From positions 930,001 through 994,000 of the forward strand of contig QYRS01000001.1 in the NCBI GenBank assembly GCA_006503535.1: a stretch of 64,000 bases of DNA, in the 5' to 3' direction. Origin of the DNA: Arthrinium phaeospermum (lineage: Eukaryota > Ascomycota > Sordariomycetes > Amphisphaeriales > Apiosporaceae). Positions 43,608-56,268 of this stretch are shown one piece after another (within the stretch, counting starts at the first letter, position 1; each line of letters opens with the position of its first letter). Position numbers and translations under genes: made by a program. The notes beneath the pieces were generated by a model. It saw nothing but the letters and a program-made list of their open reading frames with translations, made no database searches and was not told the DNA's origin.

Positions 43608-46252
43608 GCCGCCTTTACCAATTGGCCTGGGCCTCTCGGTATACTAAGTTCAAAGGTCAACTGGGGGTGCGAATCGGCATGCTCCCCAAGACTCGTTAAA
43701 CTGTTGCAGCGTTCTTTTCAGAGGCTGCTCGAGTCGTATGATATGGCGTAGAAAATATCGAAGGAAGACAGGAAACCGCAGCACCGGTCGAGAGAGGGGG
43801 CCACCAGAGAACCAGGATTTCTAGAGGCGACGAGAACGACAAAAATAACAAGACGCGTTTGTCTGGTCACACAGGTGAATTGGATAGAGTATATCGGGTC
43901 GCCCTTGGTGTTTCAAATTCGAAGCCTTTTAGCGAACCAATTCGGGTCGGCCGGCCAGATGCGTCGAGAAGTGTCGGGTACCTGCAGCTCGCCTTGCCGG
44001 ATATGCTGATGATTTGTCTTAGAACCTGGCAAGGGGTGTGCTGTGTGGCTGTATTCTCCCCAAAGAATGAAGTTCGAGCCAGTCGAGAAGAGGGAAAAGA
44101 GGAAGAGGCGAAACGAAAGGGAGTCTTCGGTCACACGCGTTACGAGCCTATCGATCCCACGGGAAAGCAAAGAAGAAGAAAAGAAGATTAGAGTTGTTGA
44201 GTGCAATCGGGGCTCCCAGAGCCGGTGACGCAAGGTTCAACACACACACGCAATAGGGCGGAAAAGTAGAAGCGAGTGTAAAAAGAAAGTGTGTGTGCGT
44301 GTGCGCGTATGAAGAGGGCGAGTAGGTATAATAATGGATAATAGGTTGTGGTGTGTAACGACTGTGGGATAGGATGAGAATCGGGGGTAGGAATAGAACC
44401 GCCCGCAGATGTATCAAAGGCAGGTTAGTTCGCCCGTCATGGGTGGGATGTGGTGTGGGATCACAGGGTGCAGCAATCTGGAAACCTTGAACGGCGGCAG
44501 AAACGACAGAAACGGCAGGCCGGCAAGGGCAAGAACGACGGAGAGGGACGACGGACGGGGAGAGAAGAAAAAAGGAAAAAAAGAGGGACGGGAAACGCCA
44601 AGAGCGAGGGGAGGCAACCGGTTAATAGGACTTCAATATTACAAGTACAAGTAGTTTACGAGAGAAGAGGTAATGCTGTTGGTACAGGAAGAGTGTGTAT
44701 GCTGAATGTTGTATTGTACAAGGTATCCAGTTGGGAAAAGTTGTTGCAAGAACGACCAGCCAGGAGCCAATGCTTCTGGGCAAAGGGGGAACTTGCACCT
44801 TGGCAACTGTGGTTTTGCGGCTTACGCCTTTGCGCGATGGACCACTTCTGGACCAGCAACAGGGCACAAGAATGCATCAAACCTGGGGTTGCTTAAAGCC
44901 CAAGCATGCTGGCCCGCGTCTCGGCGTCGCCAAATTGGGCCCTGACTTGCTCTGACTTGCTCAGACTTGCTCAGGGCTCACAGTCCGAAGAGCGAAGGGC
45001 ATCCATTCCTCGGGGGGGCCAAGAACAAGAGAGTGGGCTTGAGGCTGTGAGAGGTGAAAGCTTGAACGAACAGGGGCCCAGGGACCAAAGAAAAGGGGCA
45101 GTCGATGATGTAGGAATTTGCCCGGTAACCAATTAGAAGGGGATTGGTTACGATGGAGTTGAATCTGTGACGGATGGAGCTTGTTATGAGACTGGATGCA
45201 GGGGTGTTTGGTGGCATCCGTGTTTCGACTCGGGGCTGATGACCGACATGGGTGGGCGCTGGGCAGAACTGGGCGCGCTATGCCAGGAACAGCTCCTAGC
45301 TCGCCCGCTTCGCCTGCCACTTTGCCACGGCCAGTTGCCAGTACCACGGGCGAGCAGGACGCGCGACGGCAAATTCAGAGAAAACAAATCCCACTTTCAC
45401 GAACGAAGTATGCGTAATAAGATGGGGTGCCACTTCTAATAGTAGATGAGGCCCAATCTTTAAACAGCATCGTGACGTCGAATAAAGTTGATGCCAGCAG
45501 GTTGCAGGCCAGCAATGGCAAACTCCGGGACAAGCAACCCAGGACCTGCGACAGGCAAAAAGTTAAGATGATCTAAACATAGCTCAGCTCCTCTCAGCTC
45601 GACTCAAGTCCCCGTGCCATATAAACACTTCCAAAATAATGAGACCCGTATCGATTCGGATTCAGCGACAACCGTCCTTGTCCTTGAGCCTTAGAAACAT
45701 ATCCCCATGAACCTTATGGTCGTGTTTCCAGAAACAAATTCTGATGGATTCGTAATCGCGAGATTTGGTTTCCAACTCAGCCTCCTGTGCAGAGGCCATA
45801 TGGGGTATCTGTTTACGTCTACCTGGTACTGCTGGATGATGAAGAATGCCCATGCTTTTGACATGGATCACCTGAAGAGTGAATACGAGCCCCCTGCATC
45901 TCCCCCATATTCTCCGTCTGGTACTATATTCAGGTCGCCTGCCTCGATCCCTCGCGTCGACTTCAATTCGTTTCCTCACTACGGGACCACAAACCTGACG
46001 AGGAGTTGGCCTATGTTCCCACCTGTTATACATAGTGTGTTGCGTTTCCTGATGGGCGCGTTGATGGACGCGGGCTACCCAAGCAACCAATTCTCTCTGA
46101 AATGCTTAGAGATCCGACGGGAATCAACCCTTACGGCACGACGTCTGCGCGTGCTCTCGCCTATATTGCCTTTGCCTTCCCCGTGAGCAATCCTAGGTCA
46201 ATGTTTGAAGCACCCGTATTGGGAGTTCTGTTGATTAAATCAAAGAAGTATT
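43608..46252. other. Spacer with CT-rich promoter (minus strand) and simple repeats
   Basis: Purine-rich plus-strand tracts at 44085-44130, 44165-44195 and 44530-44610 are CT-rich on the minus strand and would suit the promoter and leader of the membrane-protein gene. CA/GT simple repeats occur at 44240-44310. A tandem CTGACTTGCT-like unit repeats three times at 44941-44971. Frames at 45660-46190 on both strands are long but unrecognised. Confidence 0.45.
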
Positions 46253-47434
46253 TCATCGCAGCTCGCCCAATAGCAATCTGCGATCTGAGGAGGCCGAGAG
46301 AACTGCAAATTCGTTAGCGAAACATCCGGTTACCAAATCAAAGAGGAGGGTTCTTACTGAGTGGTTCATCGTTGGTGATGAACTCGGCACAGTTGACTGT
46401 ACCCTTGTGGCCAGGAAGCTTGTAGAGCAGTTTGCCAGTATCACTGCCCCAGATCACCACGGTACCATCGCCAGCACCAGCTGCAATCTTCTTGCCGCTC
46501 TTATCCCAACTGGCCTTCATCAGGTTCTTCTCGATGCCTACCTGCGCGCCATCAAATGTGCGAAGGTGGCGTTCGGTGGGTGCAAATGGCCGAATGTCCC
46601 ATGTCTGGGCGGTTGAGTCGTGCGAGAATGATAGAAGGGACTGGCCGTCAGGGGATACCCTCAAACTTGTTACCGTATCGTTGTGGCCGAGCATGGAGTA
46701 AACGACAGCCTTTTTCCGGACGTCCCAAACCTTGATATCGTTGTCAATGCCGCCAGAGTAGATCTCGTTTCCAGCTTCCGAGACTGCTACCGCAGTGATA
46801 GGGAAATCCGTCTCGATATAGTCGGCGGCGTTCTTCGTGCGAGGGTCCCAAATTCCGATAGTTCCGTCATCGCTGCCACTGATCAGCAGCTCCTCGCCTC
46901 GTTTGCTGATATCCAGGGTGTTGATGATCTCTTCGTGTCCGACATAACGACGTATCCTTTGACCCGATGTCAAATCCCAGCTTGCCAAATGCATGTCGGC
47001 CGAGGCAGAAAACAGGATCTCCGAGTCGCGCGACCATTGCAGATCCAGAACAGCTCCTTTGTGTCCGCTAAGCATACCATAGTTCTCGCAGTCGCCGCCA
47101 GCCCTCCAAAGCATGATATTTCTGTCCATAGAGCCTGACGCGAGAAGGTGGCCTCGGGGGTCGAACTTTGCGGAGAAGACCTCTCCTTCATGACCTGTAA
47201 GTTCCATTAACGGTCCCTCGAGATTACTAGTGCGCGGCGCCTAGTTGAGCAGGTCAGTATTGCCATTGTCTACCAGGAACGTCTGCGTCCACGTACAGCT
47301 TGTATTAATGTTCCTGCAGCAGACCCATCTCTGCGAGCGAGGGTTGTGGTTGTTCCAAGATTCTGTCTCTTCGCGACCAATTGACCAGCACCGCCAGGGT
47401 CATCAGACGGGCGACGAGGGCGCTTCTCCGACAT
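46253..47434 (-). CDS. SNRNP40: U5 snRNP 40 kDa WD40 protein (SNRNP40/Spf38 type)
   Basis: Exons 47434-47297, 47240-46358 and 46302-46253 give 356 aa, the size of human SNRNP40. Introns have GTACGT/TAG and GTAAGA/CAG borders. A short basic N-terminus (MSEKRPRRPS) precedes seven WD40 blades. Clear blades include LTGHEGEVFSAKFDPRGHLL, GHKGAVLDLQWSRDSEILF, SADMHLASWDL, YVGHEEIINTLDISKRGEEL, SGSDDGTIGIWD, GGIDNDIKVWDV, MLGHNDTVTSLRVSPDGQSL and GHKGTVNCAEF. The last exon restores the family ending (ILSASSDRRLLLGEL). The protein is a scaffold in the U5 snRNP and spliceosome, absent from budding yeast but kept in intron-rich fungi. It is divergent from Bet3. Confidence 0.94.
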
Positions 47435-48048
47435 ATTGCTGATTGTGACTTATTGCTTCACGATAGTGATTCAAGGATAATGTTGAACTGAGGCGGGAAG
47501 GAGGTGACGAAAAAGGTGTCTAGCGGAAAGCAATGCTTTCCTTCCGTGTTCTGACGCGTTGTCCTGTTTCTTTTTCGTCGGGTAAGCTGTCGTTTTGGTG
47601 TCGAATCGCGGTATCAAAAAGTGGTATGGTCGATTGCAAATAGCAACTTATTTACTGAGCTCTATCTAGCTTCAAAATGCAGCTCGTACGTAGCTCCCGC
47701 CGTCGCAAAGAAAACATGTCGGTGAGTGAGATATTCCTCGGCCGACCAAAGTGGGATGTACCTTAGGCACGGTACCCATCACCACCGACCACCGATGGAT
47801 TATGTAAGTAGCGTGAGTGATAGAGAGGGGCCCCCACGATTCCAACTCTCACCGCTTTCGGTTACTGCCACAACGCTGGAGTGTGAGTGTACGCCATTGA
47901 ATGATCCAACATCGTGAACACGCGCGCATCCCATATTCTTTGATGATAGCGGCGCCAATTCGCCGGCTTTCTACAATAGGCTTTCCAGCTGTCTCTTTAA
48001 CTCATCAATGAGATAGCGCAAAGGCGTTCACAAGCTCGTCGAGCGAGC
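47435..48048. promoter_or_regulatory. Bidirectional promoter between U5-40K and Bet3
   Basis: A 614-bp spacer between divergent start codons. I see no TATA box, which is usual for housekeeping genes. No coding frame is supported. Confidence 0.4.
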
Positions 48049-48814
48049 ATGTCTGCAAACAAGGCAGCCCGAGTGGGCGAAGAGTGAGCATTTACAAACC
48101 CATGTCCCCTTTAACATATGCTAACTCTGTACTCCTGTATAGGATCTGGAAGTAAGTCGCCAGCGGGATCCAACGAAAACAAACCCAACCTTACCTGACA
48201 TACGAAACGCAGAGGACGCATTGACAAAGTCAATGCCGAGTTGGTGACCCTCACATACGGTACCATCGTTGCACAGCTATGCAAGGACTTTGAGAGCGAC
48301 TATGTCGAGGTCAACAAACAGTTGGACCGCATGGGCTACAATATCGGCCTGCGCCTCATCGAGGATTATCTAGCCAAATCCAACACGATGCGACGGTGTT
48401 CCAACTTCCGCGAAACCGCCGAGATGATTGCCAAGGTCAGTTGGATTCGACATACGAAGCCCGGAGGCCAACAGCTTACTTGAATTACTCTGTTTTCTCT
48501 AGGTCGGCTTCAAGATATTCCTCAACATCACCCCGACTATCACGAACTGGACAGGTGACGGCAAGCAATTCTCGCTAGTATTCGAAGAGAACCCGCTAGC
48601 CGACTTCGTGGAGCTCCCCGACGACGGAAGAGCACAAGACGAGCTCTGGTACTCCAACATATTCTGCGGCGTACTGCGTGGCGCCCTGGAAATGGTGCAG
48701 ATGCAGGTCGAGGCACATTTCATTAGCGACGTGCTGCGGGGCAACGACACCACCGAGATGCGGATAAGCTTGATCCGTTATATCGAGGACGAGCTTCCCC
48801 CGGAAGATGATTAG
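48049..48814 (+). CDS. bet3: TRAPP complex subunit Bet3 (TRAPPC3)
   Basis: Four coding exons, 48049-48083, 48143-48151, 48213-48435 and 48503-48814, give 192 aa. Exon 2 is a 9-nt micro-exon (completing Glu, then Ile-Trp and two bases of Lys); its existence is supported by good splice signals on both sides and by the family sequence [22 protein letters not shown]. The protein is collinear with yeast and human Bet3: [40 protein letters not shown] (with the Cys-region helix), [14 protein letters not shown] and [20 protein letters not shown]. Bet3 is a core subunit of TRAPP, the Ypt1/Rab1 exchange complex in ER-to-Golgi traffic. The usual palmitoylation/channel Cys corresponds to the C in IVAQLCKDF. 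Confidence 0.95.
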
Positions 48815-51800
48815 GCAGAATAAATCATAGAACGGCTTGGGGAATGGCGTTTGTTCGACTTTTTGCGCAATTGGAGACTCTCGACGAAGAGTCGGTCGTA
48901 TTGATAATGAAATAGAGTACGATGCGTCAACACGAAAACATGAAGCATTGGCCTTTGTAGAAAACCGGCATGTGCAGTCTGAATGTGGACGTTGATGATG
49001 CTAGGCCGAGGGGGCTTGTAGTTGTGGGTAACTGATGCATACCACTATACCCTTTCTATAACGCGTTCGTGAGTTCGTCCCGAATCGCAAACGCATGCGG
49101 CCGATTGTGTCCCTTTAGGTAACGTTCATCGAATGGTGGGAACCAGGCGTCTGTCGTCCTGATAAGCATTAGAGTGTACGGCATATACGTCGCAACTATT
49201 TGTGCTTGGGAATTACAGACCAACAATGGAGCCCAAAAGCACTATGTCTCGGCATCATTGGGTTTTGTGGCGTTTCTTAATATTACTACTGCCAATTGTT
49301 AGTGCATACCTTGTTGAATCTGTTCCCGCGACATCGGTAGTTCAGTTAGCGGTACGCGCCGCTTCCTGGCGATCCCCGTCCCCGTCCCCGTCATGCCCAC
49401 TTCTGTTCCTCAACACCCGGCGGGATCTTGCAGAAAGCCATTGATGACCTGTAGCATGTACGGGTCCCGGATGCAGGTCAATCTATTTCCTGCCAGATTA
49501 GGCGACACAGATAAGATAGCTGTGACTGTGAGTATTGCTGGGGGTTTTCCTTCATAATGCGAACGTCGATTAAGATGCATGGTACCTGCGTTGGTGATAC
49601 GCCAGGCTGGTTAAGGCTGAACTGGGGGCTTGTCGGATTTGCGCTGCATGCACATCATCATCATTATCACATCTGGGGTTATTAGTCATGCCAGTAGGGT
49701 AAGCTGGGGTTGCTGCCAATGGATTCATATCCATGCGATCGATAGACCGTATCTACGTTGCTGTCGATTGGAGTTGAGGAAATATAATATACACCAAAAC
49801 AGACTATTGAAACACACTACCTAAATGTCTCGATTATTTACCCCAATAGTTGAAGATCATATTTCCCCAAAAAGGACCCTGAGAAAACCGGGAGGAGGGT
49901 TCCCAATACCAAGTCCGATTCCTGCTGGAAAATACTGGGAAACACAACCTTTTTAACGTTAAGTGGGTGGTGGGCCGCAACCACGGTGCTTGTCGATCCC
50001 CAGAACCCCGATGGATGCTCCCACTTAATTACATATATCGTGACATTTGATGGCATGATCTAATAAAGGGAGCGGAAGCAATCGCTAAAATTGTGTGGGG
50101 TACCAAGCTTCATGCGCCGGCTGCTTGGTCTCGTACGAAGGGGACATCAAATCGAGCTCTTCTCCTCCAGCCTCATTCGCAGTATTCGCCTTGCAGAGGC
50201 CACTGACGTTGACACTTGCATCCACGTGCTGTGAGATCGTGTGGCTCAGAAACCAACGTCCTGTTTGTGCATATGCGTACTGTGGAAGCCTGAAATGCAG
50301 AATTGTTGTGGTCGGCTGACACGCTGACGTCGGGGATGTAAGACGGATTTAAGGTTAGGTGAACGAGCATGAGGTCTGGATTCAGCATACCTACTCAACA
50401 GCCCGGTCAGGATACATCCCACCAGCACGACAAGTCTCAATCTGGTTTCGAATACATAGCTATATAGAGATCTCTATCATGTTTCCAATGCGTTATGAGC
50501 ATTTGCGACTTATAAGAACATCGTATATATAAGAAGAATATTGCCTCTTTACGCTGTCAGCAGATTTGGAGACGTCCCCAGCCGCCACAAATCGTGCATC
50601 AGAGCTCCAAATCTTGGCGATCTGCTTGCTCTCTTTGCCCACCAACATAGAAATACGCATTATGTAGGTAGTATGCAATAACACCTGCGGCTACAACTGT
50701 TAGATTAAGCCATAGCTACCATCTGTCATAGAGTCGCCTGTGGCATAAGAAATGACAATCTCGGGCGCCCCAAAAACCCACTAAGGCTCTTACATACAAT
50801 AACTCCTGAGGCTTCCAGAAGCCTCCTCCGCCTGTATGTAACTCGTTATCATGAACCTGAAATTTGATGTGGTGTTGCCAAGACTATTTGCTGCCTTAGC
50901 GGCCTGAAGTGTGGATACCGTGATGAGAGCTACGCGTAGATGATCACGCTAATGCCGTGAGACCGGGCCTTGGCCGTTCTGAAATGTGCGCACTGCTACC
51001 GGCCAAGCTCCTTGAAGCTTTCTGTGAGCATGCAAGCTGTCTGCCCTGTCTCATCTCCCCCCCATTCATCTGGTTCCAGTCGATCAATCCATTTGATATC
51101 TGGCTACAGGACCTACTCGTGCCATGTGTTATGGATATACAGACATGTACACTTGAGTCCGCTGCTGCTGCGCTGTTGGGAGCAGCGCCAGTATGCACCC
51201 CGTAGGCATGAATTAATCAACTGTATTGATGTTAGGTAACTTATGTTAGTTCACGTAGTTGCAATCGTATAGTAGTATGCTACTAGAGGTACTTTTGTGC
51301 TCCTCCTAGAGTGAAGGTACAGACCGCACCACCCGCACTGCTGTTGGCATCAGTTGCAGACCTGCCTAGATGGACGCACTCGCACACTCTCACTGTGCTC
51401 GACGGATGGCCTAAGCAAATGACTGACTGACTGACTGAGCCCACACAGCATCAACCCAATTTCTTCACCCACCTTACCTATTATCAAACCTCACCACCTC
51501 CCATTGTTTTTGCCCCCCATATCTACTCCTTCGTCGAACGATCTGTCTTGATGTTTGTTGCTAGCGCAGCAGCTGTCTGCGATCCGACCTTACCGAATTG
51601 GCCTCTTATAGTGGGAGACAACTAGATTCCACCCCGGCTCGCCTTACAAATCATACGCCAGCCTCAGGTACCTTTCTATCGCATACTACCTACTATCGCC
51701 TACAGGGCCAGGCCCAGTCTCCAGGCGGCCTGACAGAGAAAGAAGGCGGGAGCCAAAGCCCAGCGTAAGCCGCCCTCTAACGACTCAACCGTTACGGATT

Positions 51801-53656
51801 TCCTTCTTGTGCAGTCACCTCTCTTCTTCCTCTTCCTCATGGTTGAAGAAGTAAATACCTACGCAGTAAGGACCCTACCGAGAGTGCGTACGTGCGTACT
51901 TCCGAGTCGTCTTTTCTCTTCCGGGCAATATTAAATTGTCACGGCCGTGGTTCGTGGCTCGTTGTGCAACCCGCCCGAGCTTCAAATCCCGTCCAGTCGC
52001 GCTATCAATTATCCTGGCGGTTGATCTTTTTTTTTCTGAAGGGTGAGCGCCGAACTGAACTTCCGCCATTTACCAGCCCCCCCGTTCCCCGTCGCGCCCA
52101 TTTTTTTCTCCCAATTCCCTCCTGTAAGTCCCAGCACCGCACCACCCTGCCTGCTTGCTTCGTACCCATCCCCTAGGGACATTCTCCAGACAGAGCTGAA
52201 TGAGCGGGACGACGACAACTGCGCGACACTGGATAGAGCGCGAGAGAAGAGAAGCAGGACAGAAAAGAGACGGAAGGATATCTGCTTAGCCCGTTGCCTT
52301 CATCCTCGCATATTTTTAATTTTCGTCTCCGACTACACCCGCCGTTCATTCAATTGATCGGTCGACAAGTCGAGAAGACTCGGAAGACCAGTTCAGGCAA
52401 GTGTCTGTCTATCTGCCGTGTCGTGTCGTGTCGCATCATACCACATCACTTTGCATTCTATCGCATCTCTCCTCCATTCAAGGCCGCCCTGCGCCTTTTC
52501 CTACGCCGATTCTGATCAAGCGCGACCTTTCTTGTCTCCAGGTTTCCTCTACCTCGCCAGACCCCATTCCGCATCGCGACCTAGCCACCATTTCCGACCG
52601 GCCACGGCCACTACGCGGTAGATCTATCTAGAATCGGGGGCTGCCCTCAACCATCACCAGCTCTCTCCATCGCACCACTCGCGGCTATCGCTGGTACGAC
52701 CACGACTTAGGATTCCGACCTGTCTGCTGACCATCTTGTGTCGCGGCTGTGTGCTCGCCACGTCCGCCCCCAAGTGACAACTCGTCCATCATCATCCCCC
52801 CCCAAAATTAGTCACCAAGCTCTACGCTACCGCCCCCAACTTACCCCAGACCTGGCAATCATAGCAACTTGACCTTGATCCTGGGCTTCCGCCTGTATAT
52901 TTCCCGTCGACACTGGATCTTTCCAGGTTGTCGGACGTTTGTCGCATCGTACCTGCATCCCATCTGCAATTCTCTTTTTCCAATTTGCACCGTCGTTTTG
53001 TCGGGCCAAAAGAAGCCTCTACACTCTCTAGGTCTCAATCTCCGAAACGTAGCTGTTAGGGAGACTGGGGTCTGATAGGCAGAGTCAAATCAAAAGCCCG
53101 TCCTCCGTTGCCTTTTTTTTCTCCGACCGATACCACCACACACACATCCAACACACAACCCACTTGCCCTGCCGCCTTCTTCCTTCAGCTTGCAAGGCAG
53201 CGCAGTCCAGTTTCCGGGAAACACCTCATTACTCAAATCGTGATCGAGCGCTGCGCATCCCTCCACGATCCTGACGATAACAACGACACTTTGACGACGT
53301 CACTCTACATTTATTGTCGCTCACCGCGCCACCGACCTACTCAATCTACCCCTTTCGCATCCCGACCCGACAAGGCCCGCACGCACCCATCGCGTCCGCG
53401 ATTCTTGCATCCACGATCTCCCGTCATCATCATCGGCGCTTCACCATTATCGACAACTTCGATAGTGTTTTGGATCCATTTGACCCGGTTTCGCATTTCA
53501 GACACGAACTTTACGCGTTCTGAGCCGGACAACAAACCTTGCATCACGACCCTAGTTCGATCAACCGCAGAGCTGTACATCGACTGCTCGCTTAGCTGAT
53601 CAATCCTTACGGATGACCGCAGACGCTGTCTGCTTTGAGCTCCGACAAATAGGACC
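48815..53656. other. 4.8-kb spacer; right part is the long leader of the Som1-like gene
   Basis: No gene is supported. A short frame at 49226-49444 begins with a hydrophobic signal-like segment but has no homology I recognise. A (GACT)n microsatellite lies at about 51421-51438. From about 51780 the sequence becomes pyrimidine-rich (for example 52024-52035 and 52075-52125), the usual fungal core-promoter look. Several ATG-started frames follow before the real start at 53657, so the mRNA leader is probably long and carries upstream frames. Confidence 0.45.
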
Positions 53657-56268
53657 ATGAACAACGTGAACATGGCCAACATGGGCGGCGCCATGGGCGG
53701 CCCGGTCGGCGGTGCACCCATGTCCATGCCCATGAACAATGGGAACGGCGCGCTACCTGCCCAGCCAATGCAGGGAAATGATCGTAACCATCGGTGTATG
53801 CTCAACACGTATATTTACGACTACTTCCTGAAAGAAGGCATGGTCGATTGCGCGCGCTCTCTCCTGAGGACAGACCAGCCACTCAATGTATCCAAGGATA
53901 GCCCCGGTAGCCGACGCGACGAGAACGGAAACGCCTTGAACGGTGTCGCCGACGACTCGATGGAAATCGATCATAAGCACGATGTAGATTCAAAGGACCT
54001 TCCGACCCCTCTGATCGCGTCATCCGATACGTGTTTTCTCTACGAATGGTTTGGGCTCTTCTGGGACATGCATCTCGCTCAGCGTAATCGCATGGGCAAC
54101 AACAACGCGCAAGTGAGCCAATATATCAACCACACTCAGGTACATAACCCCCTGAAGCCAATTTCTTTCGTGTCCCGCATCCGCTAACCAGAACACCAGA
54201 CACAAAATCGGTTAAAGCAGAGCCAGCAGCAAGAACTGCTGCGCAGTATGCGACCGGACCAGGCCGGCGGTATGCCTTTCAACCCTATGATGGCGGCGCG
54301 CAATATGCCCAACGGCATGCAAATGAACAACAATCTGGCGAGGAAAGCCATGCACAACAACCAAAAGTAAGCCTTTGACGTCCCCGATCACCCATGTATC
54401 TCTTTGCCCATGCATCTGCTAACAATGTTCTCAGCCCCCAAATGATGCTTCAACAACAGAAGCAGAACCAGATGCAGCGTGACCCCTCGGATATGGACGG
54501 GAACCGCCGGCCAGCATCGCCTGGATCAGCCGAAAATGCACCTTCGCCCAACAAACGACCTCGCCTGGAAGGCAACACCCCCTTCAACCCGCAGCAGGCA
54601 GCCATGATGCCCAACGGACGACCACAGCCGGGCATGCCTGGTCAACAACAGGTCAGCAATACTTCCGCCGCACAGTCACATGCCCAGACCGCCCAGCTGC
54701 TCATCGCCAACAACATAAATCCGGGCTCACTAACCCCTCAGCAGTTCCAGAACTTCCAGAACCAGCCGCCTGCCAACCAGCAGAAATCTATTGCCACATA
54801 CGCACAGAACATGGCTGGTCACCATGGCAATCAAATGCCCAACAAAGCCATGGGCAACCCCGGAGTTCCTCAAGGCCAAGGATCGCCCATGATGGGAGCG
54901 CCCAATGGCGCTGAGCTCAACACTTTCTACAATGCCGAAGGTCTCGCTGGTGGCGCTCGACTCCCTGGTGCCCCTGGGAATGGTCAAGGTGGCGGCAGTA
55001 ACCATGCGCTACAGGACTACCAGATGCAGCTGATGCTGTTGGAGCAGCAGAACAAGAAGCGCCTCATGATGGCTCGACAAGAGCAGGACAGCCTGGGTGG
55101 TGGCATGCCCCGTGGTGATGGCTCCGCTGGCCCCGGGGGTCCGGGGGGTCCCGGAGGTCCTCCCGGACCTAACGGCCAGCCGTTCCCTGATGCCTCCCCG
55201 CAGGGCGGTAGAGCAGGTGCTTCGCCGAACCCTAGCGAGCAGATGAAGCGCGGCACTCCTCAGATGGGCCCTGCTGGTATTCCATCGCCTCTTCCCGAAG
55301 GTGGTCAGTCTCGCGGCTCTCCCAATCCCATGAGCTTTATGCCTCAGAATGTGAATGTTGGTGACCCCAATGTGGCACCGCACTTCTTTGGGGCCAAGGG
55401 CATGAATGGTATGGATGGAAACATGGTACAGATGAACGGCGGTATGCGGCCGCCGAGCTCGCACCCCAACCAGACCTTCAATGGTGGACAAATGAACCCA
55501 CAACAGATGATGGCTGCTAGAGGGGGGCAACCAGGTGGTCCCGGAGGCCCACAAATGCAATGGCAAGGGGGTCCTAACGGCGGCAACCCCATGGTTCCCC
55601 AAGGTCCTCCCGGCCAAGTCCAAGGAACACCACAACAGCGTGCCATGCCTCCACCGTCTGCTCCCGCGCCTGGTGGCAACGCCAATGGCCGGACGCAGCC
55701 ATCTTCGCCGGCCGTCAGCAACGCGGCGCCACCGACACCTCAGCAGTCCAACAAGGCCGCTCCCAAGAAGAAGGACACGAAAGGTGCCAAGGGCAAGGTA
55801 ACTAAACTCCAGCGATGTTCCCCTTTGATTTTTGTTGCTGACAATGCTGATCCCCAGGCGGCTGCAAAGAAGGCCAACAACGCAGCAGGTGCCACTCCGG
55901 CTGCCGAACAATCACAGGAACCAGAGCCGCCTACTCCGGCGACCCCCATCACCCCCGTCAACCCTGCCAACTTCGCCAAGAACGGGCCGAATGCTGGTGC
56001 GGGTCAACCGGCGCCCAATGCTCAGACATCTGCTCCTCCGGCTCCGGCTCCCGTTGCTCCTCCCCCAGTACACGCGGATCCCACGCAGGGCTTCATGGAG
56101 AACACGAGTCAAATGGACTTTGGGTTGGAATTCGCCCCCATTTCGTCCGACAACGTGCTCCAAGACTTCGACTTCGACTCATTCCTCCATGACAACGATG
56201 GCGCAGATGGGGGATTCGACTTCAACCCGTCGTTCATGGAAGGTGCTGGGGAGATTGGGGCCGAATAG
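53657..56268 (+). CDS. som1: LisH-domain transcriptional regulator, Som1/SomA/Flo8 type
   Basis: Exons 53657-54139, 54200-54366, 54435-55797 and 55858-56268 give 807 aa. The N-terminus is Met/Asn/Gly-rich, then the LisH motif at residues 48-75 (LNTYIYDYFLKEGMVDCARS) and the associated block LYEWFGLFWDMHLAQRN. The large middle is Gln/Asn/Pro/Gly-rich and disordered, with NKRPRL and PKKKDTKGAKGK as nuclear signals and a YQMQLMLLEQQNKKRLMMAR helix that matches the second conserved element of the family. The C-terminal 50 residues (FGLEFAPISSDNVLQDFDFD) are acidic-aromatic, like an activation domain. Known relatives act downstream of cAMP-PKA in adhesion, conidiation and infection. Start context is strong (A at -3). 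The third intron (60 nt) has no in-frame stop. Confidence 0.9.

Noticed and set aside
45662..46186. Overlapping open frames of 142 and 159 codons on opposite strands
   Set aside because: Neither has a recognisable motif or splice extension. With both strands open, the signal cannot be told from chance.
49226..49444. 72-codon frame with a hydrophobic N-terminal segment resembling a signal peptide
   Set aside because: The rest is low-complexity Ser/Pro encoded by a short CCCGTC repeat. There is no motif, no splice support and no neighbour context.
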